A stretch of 64,000 nt of DNA, taken from positions 1 to 64,000 of the forward strand of contig ONPD01000008.1 of assembly GCA_900319625.1 (NCBI GenBank). The letters run 5' to 3'. The position numbers and the translations under genes were made by a program. Under the pieces are notes generated by a model. That model ran no database searches. It saw only the letters and a program-made list of their open reading frames with translations, and was not told the origin of the DNA. Positions 33,474 to 40,910 of the stretch are shown piece by piece. The stretch comes from an uncultured Treponema sp. GTDB lineage: Bacteria; Spirochaetota; Spirochaetia; Treponematales; Treponemataceae. Numbering within the stretch: position 1 is the stretch's first letter; the number at the start of each line of letters is the position of its first letter.

Positions 33474-35051
33474 ATGAGTAAAATTCAGAGAAAAATGCTT
33501 CGCGGTGTTTTTGCGATGGCTATGCTTATTCTTGTTTTAACTGCGTTAAACGTGGGAATCCATTATTATCGTGAAAAAATGAGCTCTTACACAAAGCTTG
33601 CCTTCGGGTATACAAAAGCGGCAGCTCAGTATATCGATGGTGACAGAATCGAAAAATATCTTGAAAGTCTTGAGGAAGATGATTATTACCGGGGTATTCA
33701 AAACTTCTTACGTTCTTTCCAGTCTAATACCGAAATCCGATATTTTTATGTTTACGTTCCAAGGGAAGATTATCTTATTTACATATGGGATGCAGATACT
33801 TATGAAGGTGCCTGCCCGCTTGGTTATAAAGAAGAGTATATGGCAAACGGAAAGGAAATGTCGTTTTCTGTTTTAAGACCAGATGCCCCTGAAAAACTGC
33901 TTGTTACAAAAGATGATACTTACGGCCTTTTGGCCATTGCAAGCTCCCCGATTTTCAACAGTAAAGGAGAGCCGGTTGCAATTGCGGCTGTGGACCTTTC
34001 CATGCCGGGAATTATTCATACCTTTGTGATTTATATCCTTGTGATTGTATTAAGTATTTTTATTGTGGTTGCAGTTGGAATGTCGCTTTTCTATCTTTTT
34101 ATAAAGGGCGGAATCATTACTCCTGTAAAGAAGCTTGGCACAGCCGCAAAAAATATGACTGCTAATATGGCAAGCGGAGAGCATATTAATCCTGATATTC
34201 ATACGGGTGATGAGCTTGAAGAGCTTTCTGACTGCTTTGTTTCCATGGAAAACGAGCTTCGTGAATATATCAAGGAAAATTCCAGAATCCTTTCTGAAAA
34301 AGAAAGAATCGGAACAGAGCTTAAGGTTGCAACTCAGATTCAGGCAGATATGCTTCCTCAGGTTTTCCCGGCATTTCCTGAACGAAAAGAATTTGATATT
34401 TATGCTTCGATGACTCCGGCAAAGGAAGTTGGCGGAGATTTTTATGACTTTTTCTTTGTTGATGATGACCATCTTGCCCTGGTAATGGCAGATGTTTCGG
34501 GAAAAGGTGTTCCGGCCGCTCTTTTTATGATGATGGCAAAGAGTCAGCTTCAAACTTATGCCTTAACACGGGTAAGTCCACAGAAGGTTCTTGAAACTGT
34601 TAATTCTAAGATCTGTGAAAACAACAAGGAAAATATGTTTGTAACAGTCTGGTTTGGAATTCTTGAAATTTCTACAGGAAAAATTACTGCCGCAAATGCC
34701 GGTCATGAATTCCCTATAATTAAATCGCCGGACGGAGACTTTAAAATCCTGGAAGACAAGCACGGTTTCCCTCTGGGCGGTCTTGACGGTATGAAGTACA
34801 AGGAATATGAAATCCAGCTTGAACCAGGCTCAAAGCTTTTTGTTTACACAGACGGTGTTCCTGAAGCTACAAATTCCAGCGAAGAACTTTTTGGAATGGA
34901 AAGAACCGAAACTACCCTGAATGCTGTAAAAGATCAGACGCCGGAAGAAATAATCAGGTCTGTGGGAAGGGCAGTTTTTTCATTTACAGGTGATGCTGAT
35001 CAGTTTGATGATGTAACAATGCTCTGCCTTGAGTACAAAGGCATAAAATAA
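33474..35051 (+). CDS. Membrane sensor with HAMP and SpoIIE-type PP2C phosphatase
   Basis: This 525-residue protein has two membrane segments (about 12-32 and 184-212) around an extracytoplasmic sensory domain. A HAMP linker (about 212-265), a short coiled coil and a SpoIIE/RsbU-like Ser/Thr phosphatase follow (about 285-525). Metal-binding aspartates appear in EVGGDFYDFF, MADVSGKGVPAALFM and DQFDDVTML. Such enzymes usually dephosphorylate anti-anti-sigma-like proteins; none is encoded nearby. It ends the operon with the hybrid kinase. Confidence 0.9.
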   Translation: MSKIQRKMLRGVFAMAMLILVLTALNVGIHYYREKMSSYTKLAFGYTKAAAQYIDGDRIEKYLESLEEDDYYRGIQNFLRSFQSNTEIRYFYVYVPREDYLIYIWDADTYEGACPLGYKEEYMANGKEMSFSVLRPDAPEKLLVTKDDTYGLLAIASSPIFNSKGEPVAIAAVDLSMPGIIHTFVIYILVIVLSIFIVVAVGMSLFYLFIKGGIITPVKKLGTAAKNMTANMASGEHINPDIHTGDELEELSDCFVSMENELREYIKENSRILSEKERIGTELKVATQIQADMLPQVFPAFPERKEFDIYASMTPAKEVGGDFYDFFFVDDDHLALVMADVSGKGVPAALFMMMAKSQLQTYALTRVSPQKVLETVNSKICENNKENMFVTVWFGILEISTGKITAANAGHEFPIIKSPDGDFKILEDKHGFPLGGLDGMKYKEYEIQLEPGSKLFVYTDGVPEATNSSEELFGMERTETTLNAVKDQTPEEIIRSVGRAVFSFTGDADQFDDVTMLCLEYKGIK

Positions 35052-35072
35052 CAATCCTTTAGCGGATTTTTT

Positions 35073-35100
35073 TTGACATCTACCTAAAATGAAGTATAAT
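35073..35100 (+). promoter_or_regulatory. Consensus promoter giving a probably leaderless ispE mRNA
   Basis: A perfect TTGACA (35073-35078) and a perfect TATAAT (35095-35100) are 16 bases apart. ATG 35108 begins 8 bases after the -10 box, so the transcript should begin at or next to the start codon. No SD exists. Confidence 0.75.
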
Positions 35101-35107
35101 TTTAAAA

Positions 35108-35974
35108 ATGATAGATGAAATTTGCGTCAAAGCTTTTGCTAAGGTTAACTTCGGTCTTAATGTGCTTCCAAAAAGGGATGACGGCTTTCATTGTATCGAA
35201 AGTATTTTTCAGACGGTAGATTTATTTGACACCCTGCGTCTGTCTTTTATAGAGGAAAAGATATGTATTGTAGAGTGCCCTTCAATGAAGCTTCCAGAAA
35301 AAAATACCATCACAAATGCATACGAGGCATTCTGCTCTCTGACGGGAAATACAAGGGGTGTAAAAGTCATCCTTGAAAAAGGAATTCCCAGCGGAGGCGG
35401 TCTGGGCGGCGGTTCTTCTGATGCCGCAGCCTTCATACGGGGAATGGAAAAGCTCTGTAACGTGGAACTTTCTATAGAACAGTATGACCAGATTGCAGAA
35501 AAAACAGGCAGTGATGTTTTCTTTTTTATGCATTGTGATAAAAACGGCTCCGGGTGTGCCCTTGTCAGCGGCAGGGGGGAAGTTGTACAAAACATTAAAG
35601 GTCGCAGCGATTTGTGGCTTTTAGTAATTTTTCCGGGAGTTCATTCTTCTACTAAAGAAGCATATGACCTGGTAGATGAAGCCTTTAAAAAAGGCAGAAA
35701 AAATATTAGTCCAGAATTTTCTGACTATGAGTTTATTTATAATAAATCAATTCAGGAATGGACTTTTATTAATACATTTACACCTGTTATTGCGGATAAA
35801 TACAAAAAAATCCGTGATGCAATAGGTGCCTTAAAAAAAACTGGCTGTCGTTATGCTGAAATGTCAGGTTCAGGTTCGACGGTATTTGGTGTGTTTACTT
35901 CAAAAGAACAAGCTGATTTAGCTTATAATTCGCTTGCTGAAACATGGTGTTGTAAACTTGTGTCTACTATTTAG
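35108..35974 (+). CDS. ispE: 4-diphosphocytidyl-2-C-methyl-D-erythritol kinase
   Basis: This 288-residue GHMP kinase of the MEP isoprenoid pathway shows AFAKVNFGLNV at the N-terminus, the ATP-binding glycine loop GIPSGGGLGGGSSDAA and the C-terminal MSGSGSTVFG. It phosphorylates CDP-methylerythritol in the cytosol. It has a consensus promoter and no leader. spoVG follows 27 bases after the stop, an adjacency also seen in Firmicutes. Confidence 0.95.
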   Translation: MIDEICVKAFAKVNFGLNVLPKRDDGFHCIESIFQTVDLFDTLRLSFIEEKICIVECPSMKLPEKNTITNAYEAFCSLTGNTRGVKVILEKGIPSGGGLGGGSSDAAAFIRGMEKLCNVELSIEQYDQIAEKTGSDVFFFMHCDKNGSGCALVSGRGEVVQNIKGRSDLWLLVIFPGVHSSTKEAYDLVDEAFKKGRKNISPEFSDYEFIYNKSIQEWTFINTFTPVIADKYKKIRDAIGALKKTGCRYAEMSGSGSTVFGVFTSKEQADLAYNSLAETWCCKLVSTI

Positions 35975-36001
35975 TGTTGGTTAATTTGTGCGGAGGTCAG
36001 A

Positions 36002-36280
36002 ATGCAGATTACCGAATTACGAATCAGAAAGGTTGAGGATGAAGGAAAATTACGTGCGTATGTCACTGTAACTTTTGATGATTGTTTTGTTGTTCATAAT
36101 GTAAAAATTATTGAAGGAAAAACAGGTTTGTTCATAGCAATGCCAAGCCGAAAAACAGCAAACGGCGAATATAAGGATGTTGCTCATCCAATCAGCCCTG
36201 AGTTCCGAAACGAGCTTCAAGATAAAATTCTTGCAGAATTCAATGCCGGACATGTTGAAACTGGCGGGGATTCTGAGTAA
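36002..36280 (+). CDS. spoVG: SpoVG-family regulator
   Basis: This 92-residue protein starts with SD CGGAGG. It opens MQITELRIRKV and contains LRAYVTVTFDDCFVVHNVKI (landmark ends LRAYVTV and HNVKI), FIAMPSRK and DVAHPI, all typical of SpoVG. In Borrelia and Firmicutes SpoVG binds DNA and RNA and adjusts gene expression. It is followed 22 bases later by tRNA-Gln. Confidence 0.95.
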   Translation: MQITELRIRKVEDEGKLRAYVTVTFDDCFVVHNVKIIEGKTGLFIAMPSRKTANGEYKDVAHPISPEFRNELQDKILAEFNAGHVETGGDSE

Positions 36281-36302
36281 AATAAGATACTCATTTTGAG
36301 AT

Positions 36303-36375
36303 TGGGCCGTCGTCAAGCGGTAAGACAAAGGCTTTTGGTGCCTTCATTCCACAGGTTCGAATCCTGTCGGCCCAG
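36303..36375 (+). tRNA. tRNA-Gln (anticodon TTG)
   Basis: The acceptor stem TGGGCCG (36303-36309) pairs with CGGCCCA (36368-36374), with G36375 as discriminator. The anticodon stem AAGGC/GCCTT encloses the loop TTTTGGT, giving TTG. The T-arm is CACAG-GTTCGAA-TCCTGT-like (one position shifted). The CCA end is not encoded. A terminator follows at once. Its 3' end is copied twice in the downstream element. Confidence 0.95.
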
Positions 36376-36389
36376 GTCTTTCAAATGTA

Positions 36390-36428
36390 AGGGGAACCTT
36401 CCAACCGGATGGTTCCCCTAATTTTTTT
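36390..36428 (+). terminator. Terminator after tRNA-Gln
   Basis: AGGGGAACC (36390-36398) pairs with GGTTCCCCT (36411-36419), followed by AATTTTTTT. Confidence 0.9.
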
Positions 36429-36453
36429 AAGCATCACTTACAAGTGGTCAGCG

Positions 36454-36596
36454 CCTGGGCCGACAGGATTCGAACCGAAACGAGCGCGCCGACAGGCGAA
36501 AAGCGTGCAGGGATGCACGCGTCAGCGAGTGGAGGCGCCGCAGAGGGAGCAGCCATGGAGGGCTGCGACCGTCGCGGCGAATCCTGCCGGCCCAGG
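36454..36596. repeat. GC-rich structured element bounded by copies of the tRNA-Gln 3' end
   Basis: CCTGGGCCGACAGGATTCG (36454-36472) is the exact reverse complement of the tRNA 3' end (36358-36376). CGAATCCTGCCGGCCCAGG (36578-36596) is a direct copy with one change. The pair can close a long stem. Inside are hairpins GCGTGC/GCACGC and GCAGCC/GGCTGC. By count, 43 of 60 bases in 36481-36540 and 42 of 60 in 36541-36600 are G or C, far above the surroundings. Short ORFs on both strands look non-coding. Confidence 0.7.
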
Positions 36597-36720
36597 GAAT
36601 GTTCTCCTTCCGTTTTTAAGTTCCCCTCGCGCCGAGCGTGTAGGGGCGCGAAGCGCGTGCGAAGCACCGACCGTAGGGGAGCCCGGAAGGCGAGTGGGTA
36701 TTTCGTCTTAGCCCTTATCC
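36597..36720. other. Second GC-rich, hairpin-rich spacer before rplY
   Basis: This stretch continues the anomalous composition, with CGCGCC/GGCGCG and TTCCCCT/AGGGGAG-like inverted pairs between about 36620 and 36685. No gene is supported. AT-rich sequence resumes near 36725 and should hold the rplY promoter. Confidence 0.5.
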
Positions 36721-36792
36721 TCCTCTTGAGTAAAGACAAAAAATCTGATATATTTCTTGAACATTTATAGAGATATAAGGAGCTTTAAGAAA

Positions 36793-37344
36793 ATGAGTAA
36801 GCAGAAACTTGATGCAAAAACTCGCACAACAACTGGTAAAACAGCTGCTAAAAATCTTCGCAAAGAAGGACGTATCCCTGCTGTAGTTTACAATGACAAA
36901 GGTGAAGCTACATCAATCGACGTTAGCGAAGTAGAATTCAACAAAATCTGGAGAACTGTAACTCCAACAACTTCTATCAACCTCGTAGTTGACGGAAAAG
37001 ACAACGCCGCTTTGATTAAGGATGTTGAATACAATATCCGTACAGACAAAGTTTTGCACGCTGACTTCTTTGTCCCAGCTGCAGATCAGAAACTTATTTC
37101 TAAAATCAAGGTTCACTATACAGGAACTCCTGCAGGTGTTCTTAAGGGTGGTTTCAAAAAAGAGCGCAATAACGAAATCAAAATCAAATGTACTCTTGCT
37201 GACCTTCCAGAAACAATCGTTGCAGACATTTCTGGAATCAACGTTAGTGAAGCACTCCGCGTAAAAGACCTTAAAGTTGGAAAGAACGTTGAGGTTCTTA
37301 CAGATGCTGAACTTCCATTGGTAACTGTATCTCCAGCCCGCTAA
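36793..37344 (+). CDS. rplY: 50S ribosomal protein L25 (Ctc form)
   Basis: This 183-residue protein starts at ATG 36793 after SD AAGGAG; an ATG at 36757 precedes the SD and is rejected. The N-terminal L25 domain (TRTTTGKTAAKNLRKEGRIP, landmark ends TRTTTGK and GRIP) binds 5S rRNA. The C-terminal TL5/Ctc domain follows from about residue 95. Length and both domains fit the Ctc group. Confidence 0.95.
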   Translation: MSKQKLDAKTRTTTGKTAAKNLRKEGRIPAVVYNDKGEATSIDVSEVEFNKIWRTVTPTTSINLVVDGKDNAALIKDVEYNIRTDKVLHADFFVPAADQKLISKIKVHYTGTPAGVLKGGFKKERNNEIKIKCTLADLPETIVADISGINVSEALRVKDLKVGKNVEVLTDAELPLVTVSPAR

Positions 37345-37367
37345 TTTTTAAGCGGTTTTGTGATGCA

Positions 37368-37398
37368 AAGGGCTGTCTTTTAAGGCAGCCTTTTTTTT
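37368..37398 (+). terminator. Terminator after rplY, abutting the tilS start
   Basis: GGCTGTC (37371-37377) pairs with GGCAGCC (37384-37390) including one G-T pair, followed by T8 (37391-37398). The ATG of tilS begins at the very next base. Confidence 0.8.
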
Positions 37399-38781
37399 AT
37401 GAAAAATATTTCTTTTGAAGAAAAGGTTTTGAAGAATCTCGCTGATTTGGGAATCCGGCCGGCTGAGGGGCTGAGCCTGCGTCTGGGCGTTGCTGTTTCC
37501 GGCGGGGCTGATTCGGTCAGCCTTCTTTATGCTCTTTCTTCTATATTAAAGCCTCTGGGGCTGCCTCTTTTTGTAATCAATGTAAATCATAATATCCGTG
37601 ATGAAGCTGAAAGTGCGGGCGATTCTTTTTTTGCCCGCGATTTGTGCGAAAAACTGCGGGGGCAGGGGGCGGATGTCCATTTTAGCCTGCGTGAGATTGA
37701 GAGGGGAAAGGTTTCTGACCTAGCCGGGGAGCGGGGAAAGGGCATTGAAGAGGCGGCAAGGGCTCTTCGCTACCAGCTTTTTGAAGATTTTATCCGCGAA
37801 AATCGGCTTGATTATTTGTGTCTTGCCCACAACCAGAATGACAATCTAGAAACGGCTTTGATGCGTTTTTTGCAGGGGGCTTTTTCTGAAAATTACGGGA
37901 TTGCCTGCCGGCGCGGGAAATTTATCAGACCGCTTTTGAATGTCAGCCGGGCAGAAATTGAAGAATATCTTAGGGCGCGGGGGGCGGAATGGAGGACGGA
38001 TTCTACCAACTTTGACGACTCCTACCTGCGCAATAATATCCGCCTCAATCTTGTGCCGCTTCTGGACCGGGATTTTGCCGGGTGGAAGACGGCGCTTTTG
38101 AAGGGAATGGAAAAGGCAAGCCTTGATAATCAGATTCTTGAAGAATATCTTGAGGCCCGTCTTTCGGCTTTTGATATGAAAATAAGCGGCGGGGAAGTGT
38201 CCTTTAGCGCCCAGGATTTTCTTAAGGAAAAGGAAGCTGTGCAGATCCGCCTTCTTACAAAAGCTATGAATCTTGCTGGCGGAGAGGAGGCCGGACGCAT
38301 TCCTTTTTCTTTTTTGAAGGAAGTCTGCCGGGCTGTAAAAAGCGGAAATTTCATCAGCAAAATCTATAAAAATACCCTTATTTCTTTCAAAAATAAGGCT
38401 TTAAAGATAAAAAAATCTGCAAAAATCCAAACGGATTTTGTTTTTTCTGTTATAATAGAAGAAGAAGGAAGATATGCCTTGCATTTTGGAGAGCTTGACG
38501 TTGTAAAAAACGCGGCAGGCGGATTTTCACTTTCTTTTGAAGGAAAAGTGATTCTGCCTTCCTGTCAGCTTCCTCTTTGCCTGCGCTCTTCTCTTTTTGA
38601 TGACCAGATTTTGTGTGCTGATGGCGGCATGAAAAAGGTTTCTGATGTGCTTGCCCAGTGGCACCTTCCTGAATCAGAAAGAGGAAAAATCCCTGTAATC
38701 CAGGATTTGTCTGACCGGAATCAGCAGATAATCTGTATCCTTGGACAGGTATTTGGGTTTGATAATTGGATTGTAAAATGA
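37399..38781 (+). CDS. tilS: tRNA(Ile)-lysidine synthase
   Basis: This 460-residue enzyme places lysidine at the wobble base of the AUA-reading tRNA-Ile. The PP-loop is VAVSGGADS near 32-40, followed by NVNHNIRDEA and LAHNQNDNLETALMR. The C-terminal TilS domain is present (KVSDVL near the end). ATG 37399 directly follows the T8 of the rplY terminator and lacks an SD. A TTG at 37432 is the only alternative start before the PP-loop. The stop overlaps the next gene's ATG (ATGA). Confidence 0.93.
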   Translation: MKNISFEEKVLKNLADLGIRPAEGLSLRLGVAVSGGADSVSLLYALSSILKPLGLPLFVINVNHNIRDEAESAGDSFFARDLCEKLRGQGADVHFSLREIERGKVSDLAGERGKGIEEAARALRYQLFEDFIRENRLDYLCLAHNQNDNLETALMRFLQGAFSENYGIACRRGKFIRPLLNVSRAEIEEYLRARGAEWRTDSTNFDDSYLRNNIRLNLVPLLDRDFAGWKTALLKGMEKASLDNQILEEYLEARLSAFDMKISGGEVSFSAQDFLKEKEAVQIRLLTKAMNLAGGEEAGRIPFSFLKEVCRAVKSGNFISKIYKNTLISFKNKALKIKKSAKIQTDFVFSVIIEEEGRYALHFGELDVVKNAAGGFSLSFEGKVILPSCQLPLCLRSSLFDDQILCADGGMKKVSDVLAQWHLPESERGKIPVIQDLSDRNQQIICILGQVFGFDNWIVK

Positions 38782-40910
38782 AAAAGTTTGTAATTTTAGC
38801 CTTTTTTGCTTTATTTGCCGGCGGGGTGAGTTTTTCCCAGAATTCAGCCTCGGTTGCCAACAGAACAACGGCAATCCGCTGTCTTAAGCTTGCAGAAAGC
38901 TGTCTTACCGGAAATGATTTTCAGAGTGCAAAAAGTCAGTCGGAACTTGGACTTTCCTATGACGATTCAATTTCCGATTTGTTTTATATAAAGGCCGCTG
39001 CCTGTGTAAATCTTGGCCATAAAAAAGCTGACATTATTAAAGACCTTGATACCGCTTTTGAGAAAAATAACTGGGTTGACTATACCACGGTCGGAGCAAG
39101 AATCCTTTATGCGGATTTACTCAGTGACCGCGGCGATTATGAAAAGTCCCTGAAAATTCTTGATGAAGACCCATTTTTGTATTCGGCTGATGCGGAGTTT
39201 GTCCGAATAAAAACTTACTATAGAATGAGAACTGAAGATTCTATAAGTCAGGCAAGAAACAAGATTAATGCGGCACGAAGAATTTACGCCGGTGACTACC
39301 GCTTTATGCAGTGCTTCTTTTATTTTGAAGTGCGCTATCTTCTTGATGCCGAGGTTCATCATCGCCCTTATGTAATGCTTGATATTGTGCGTACAATTGC
39401 GGATGCCTATATTCTTCACCTTCCTGATTATTCAGGTAAAAATCAGGAGCTTGAACTCATGGCTTCTTTTTTTGCGGAAGGTGATGTAAAAGACCGTCTT
39501 ATACGTGCAATTGACGCCAAGGATATGAGTATTCAGCCTCTTCTTGCGATTGCAGGACTTAGACAGGGGCTTTATTCAGAAAAACAGGCTTTTGATTTAT
39601 TTTTCCAGACATCACAGAATAAAATCCAGCTTAACCTTCTGGAAAATCTCTGCGACTTGATAAAATCAGAAGAAGTGCGCTACCAGCTTTCTGAAAAGCT
39701 TACAAATTTTGAAGGAACTATCCTTGCAGATCTGGATTTTGATTTACAGAACGAGCTTACTGTTGAATATAAAAAGGGCCGTCCTTCAGTCTTTTCTTTC
39801 ACCCGTCACAACGACGGCCTGGTTGATTTACTTGCAGAATGTGATCTTGGCTCTCCAAAGCACGCTGTCCTGGACGGGAAATATGAAGTCTTTTATTATG
39901 ACTTTCCGGAAGTAAGCCAGATTTTTGAAAATAAGGGAAGTTCTGAAGAAATCAGCTTTGAGTTTCTTAGAAAAAGCTTTGATTTTAAGTTTTTTGAAAT
40001 GAAAAGAGATGAAATTTTAAGTGCCCTTGAACTTGATTTTTATATTCCTGAAATTTCTTATGATTTAAGATTTCCAAAGCCGGAAGAAATCCGCCCTTAC
40101 TGCAATCAGATGAAGTTTTTTGTTGATGAGAGGGATAATGCCAGCGTTGTTTACACAATGTTCGAAGGGCAGCCAGTGGAAGCGTCTTTTTATGAAGGTG
40201 ACAAGCTTTATGCCTGCTGCAGTTTTACGGACAAACTGCCTTTTATCCGTATGTGTGATTATGACGGTGACCGTTTTTTTGAGACTGAAGAGTTTATTAA
40301 CGCCTACACAAATGACGGGACGGCAATTCCTGATAATAATAAAATAATGATTTCGAAGGTCTTTTCTGAATTTGCCGGAAAACAGAAGCTTTACCTAAAT
40401 AAGGTTTGTATTGACCGTAACGGCAATAAAAATATTGAGTTTTCGGAAGAGTATACGCAGGATGGGGATATTATTACAATCTGGGATAATAATGATGACG
40501 GAATTCCTGACACAATGCTCGTGAAATATCATCAGGGCCAGGATGGAATTGAAAAGGAACTCACCCTTTACTATGACAATAAGGGCATTGAAAAACTTTC
40601 TATGCTTTGTCTTGACGGTATTCCTGTAAAAATCCTGGAAAACAAAACTCGTGAACTGATTGTTTATGCGGGTGAATATGACGAGGTATACTGGATTGAA
40701 GAGAAGGGCTCAAAAGAGCTTGAATCTGAGCTTTTGAACAAACTTGGTGAAAAGGTTGGAAATAACCTTGTTCAGGGAAGAACTTTGATTTTTGAAATTG
40801 ACGGAATTCGTGTAACAGAAATTGAAGTAGGTTCAAAAATATTTTTCAGAATTATACCGGATGATAATTCTGTGATTGAGAAGGTTAGTAGTGATGAAGA
40901 AAATAAATAG
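38778..40910 (+). CDS. Secreted repeat protein with EF-hand-like loops
   Basis: This 710-residue protein starts at ATG 38778, overlapping the tilS stop by four bases; an in-frame start at 38766 is less likely because it lies deeper in tilS. Signal peptide residues 1-21 (FFALFAGGVSFS) lack a lipobox Cys. Residues 25-150 look like TPR helices (CLKLAESCLTGNDFQSAKSQSELGL type, quoted as ends CLKLAES and SELGL). Between about 490 and 600 there are three acidic loops of calcium-binding style: DYDGDRFFETEEF, DRNGNKNIEFSEEY and DNNDDGIPD. No family was recognised. It overlaps the HtrA-like gene, so the two probably act in the envelope together. Confidence 0.7.
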   Translation: MKKFVILAFFALFAGGVSFSQNSASVANRTTAIRCLKLAESCLTGNDFQSAKSQSELGLSYDDSISDLFYIKAAACVNLGHKKADIIKDLDTAFEKNNWVDYTTVGARILYADLLSDRGDYEKSLKILDEDPFLYSADAEFVRIKTYYRMRTEDSISQARNKINAARRIYAGDYRFMQCFFYFEVRYLLDAEVHHRPYVMLDIVRTIADAYILHLPDYSGKNQELELMASFFAEGDVKDRLIRAIDAKDMSIQPLLAIAGLRQGLYSEKQAFDLFFQTSQNKIQLNLLENLCDLIKSEEVRYQLSEKLTNFEGTILADLDFDLQNELTVEYKKGRPSVFSFTRHNDGLVDLLAECDLGSPKHAVLDGKYEVFYYDFPEVSQIFENKGSSEEISFEFLRKSFDFKFFEMKRDEILSALELDFYIPEISYDLRFPKPEEIRPYCNQMKFFVDERDNASVVYTMFEGQPVEASFYEGDKLYACCSFTDKLPFIRMCDYDGDRFFETEEFINAYTNDGTAIPDNNKIMISKVFSEFAGKQKLYLNKVCIDRNGNKNIEFSEEYTQDGDIITIWDNNDDGIPDTMLVKYHQGQDGIEKELTLYYDNKGIEKLSMLCLDGIPVKILENKTRELIVYAGEYDEVYWIEEKGSKELESELLNKLGEKVGNNLVQGRTLIFEIDGIRVTEIEVGSKIFFRIIPDDNSVIEKVSSDEENK

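Noticed and set aside
36409..36770. Several 100-residue ORFs on both strands in the GC-rich block after tRNA-Gln
   Set aside because: They are open only because of high GC, overlap each other on opposite strands, cover copies of the tRNA end, and have Arg/Ala/Gly-rich composition without an SD.
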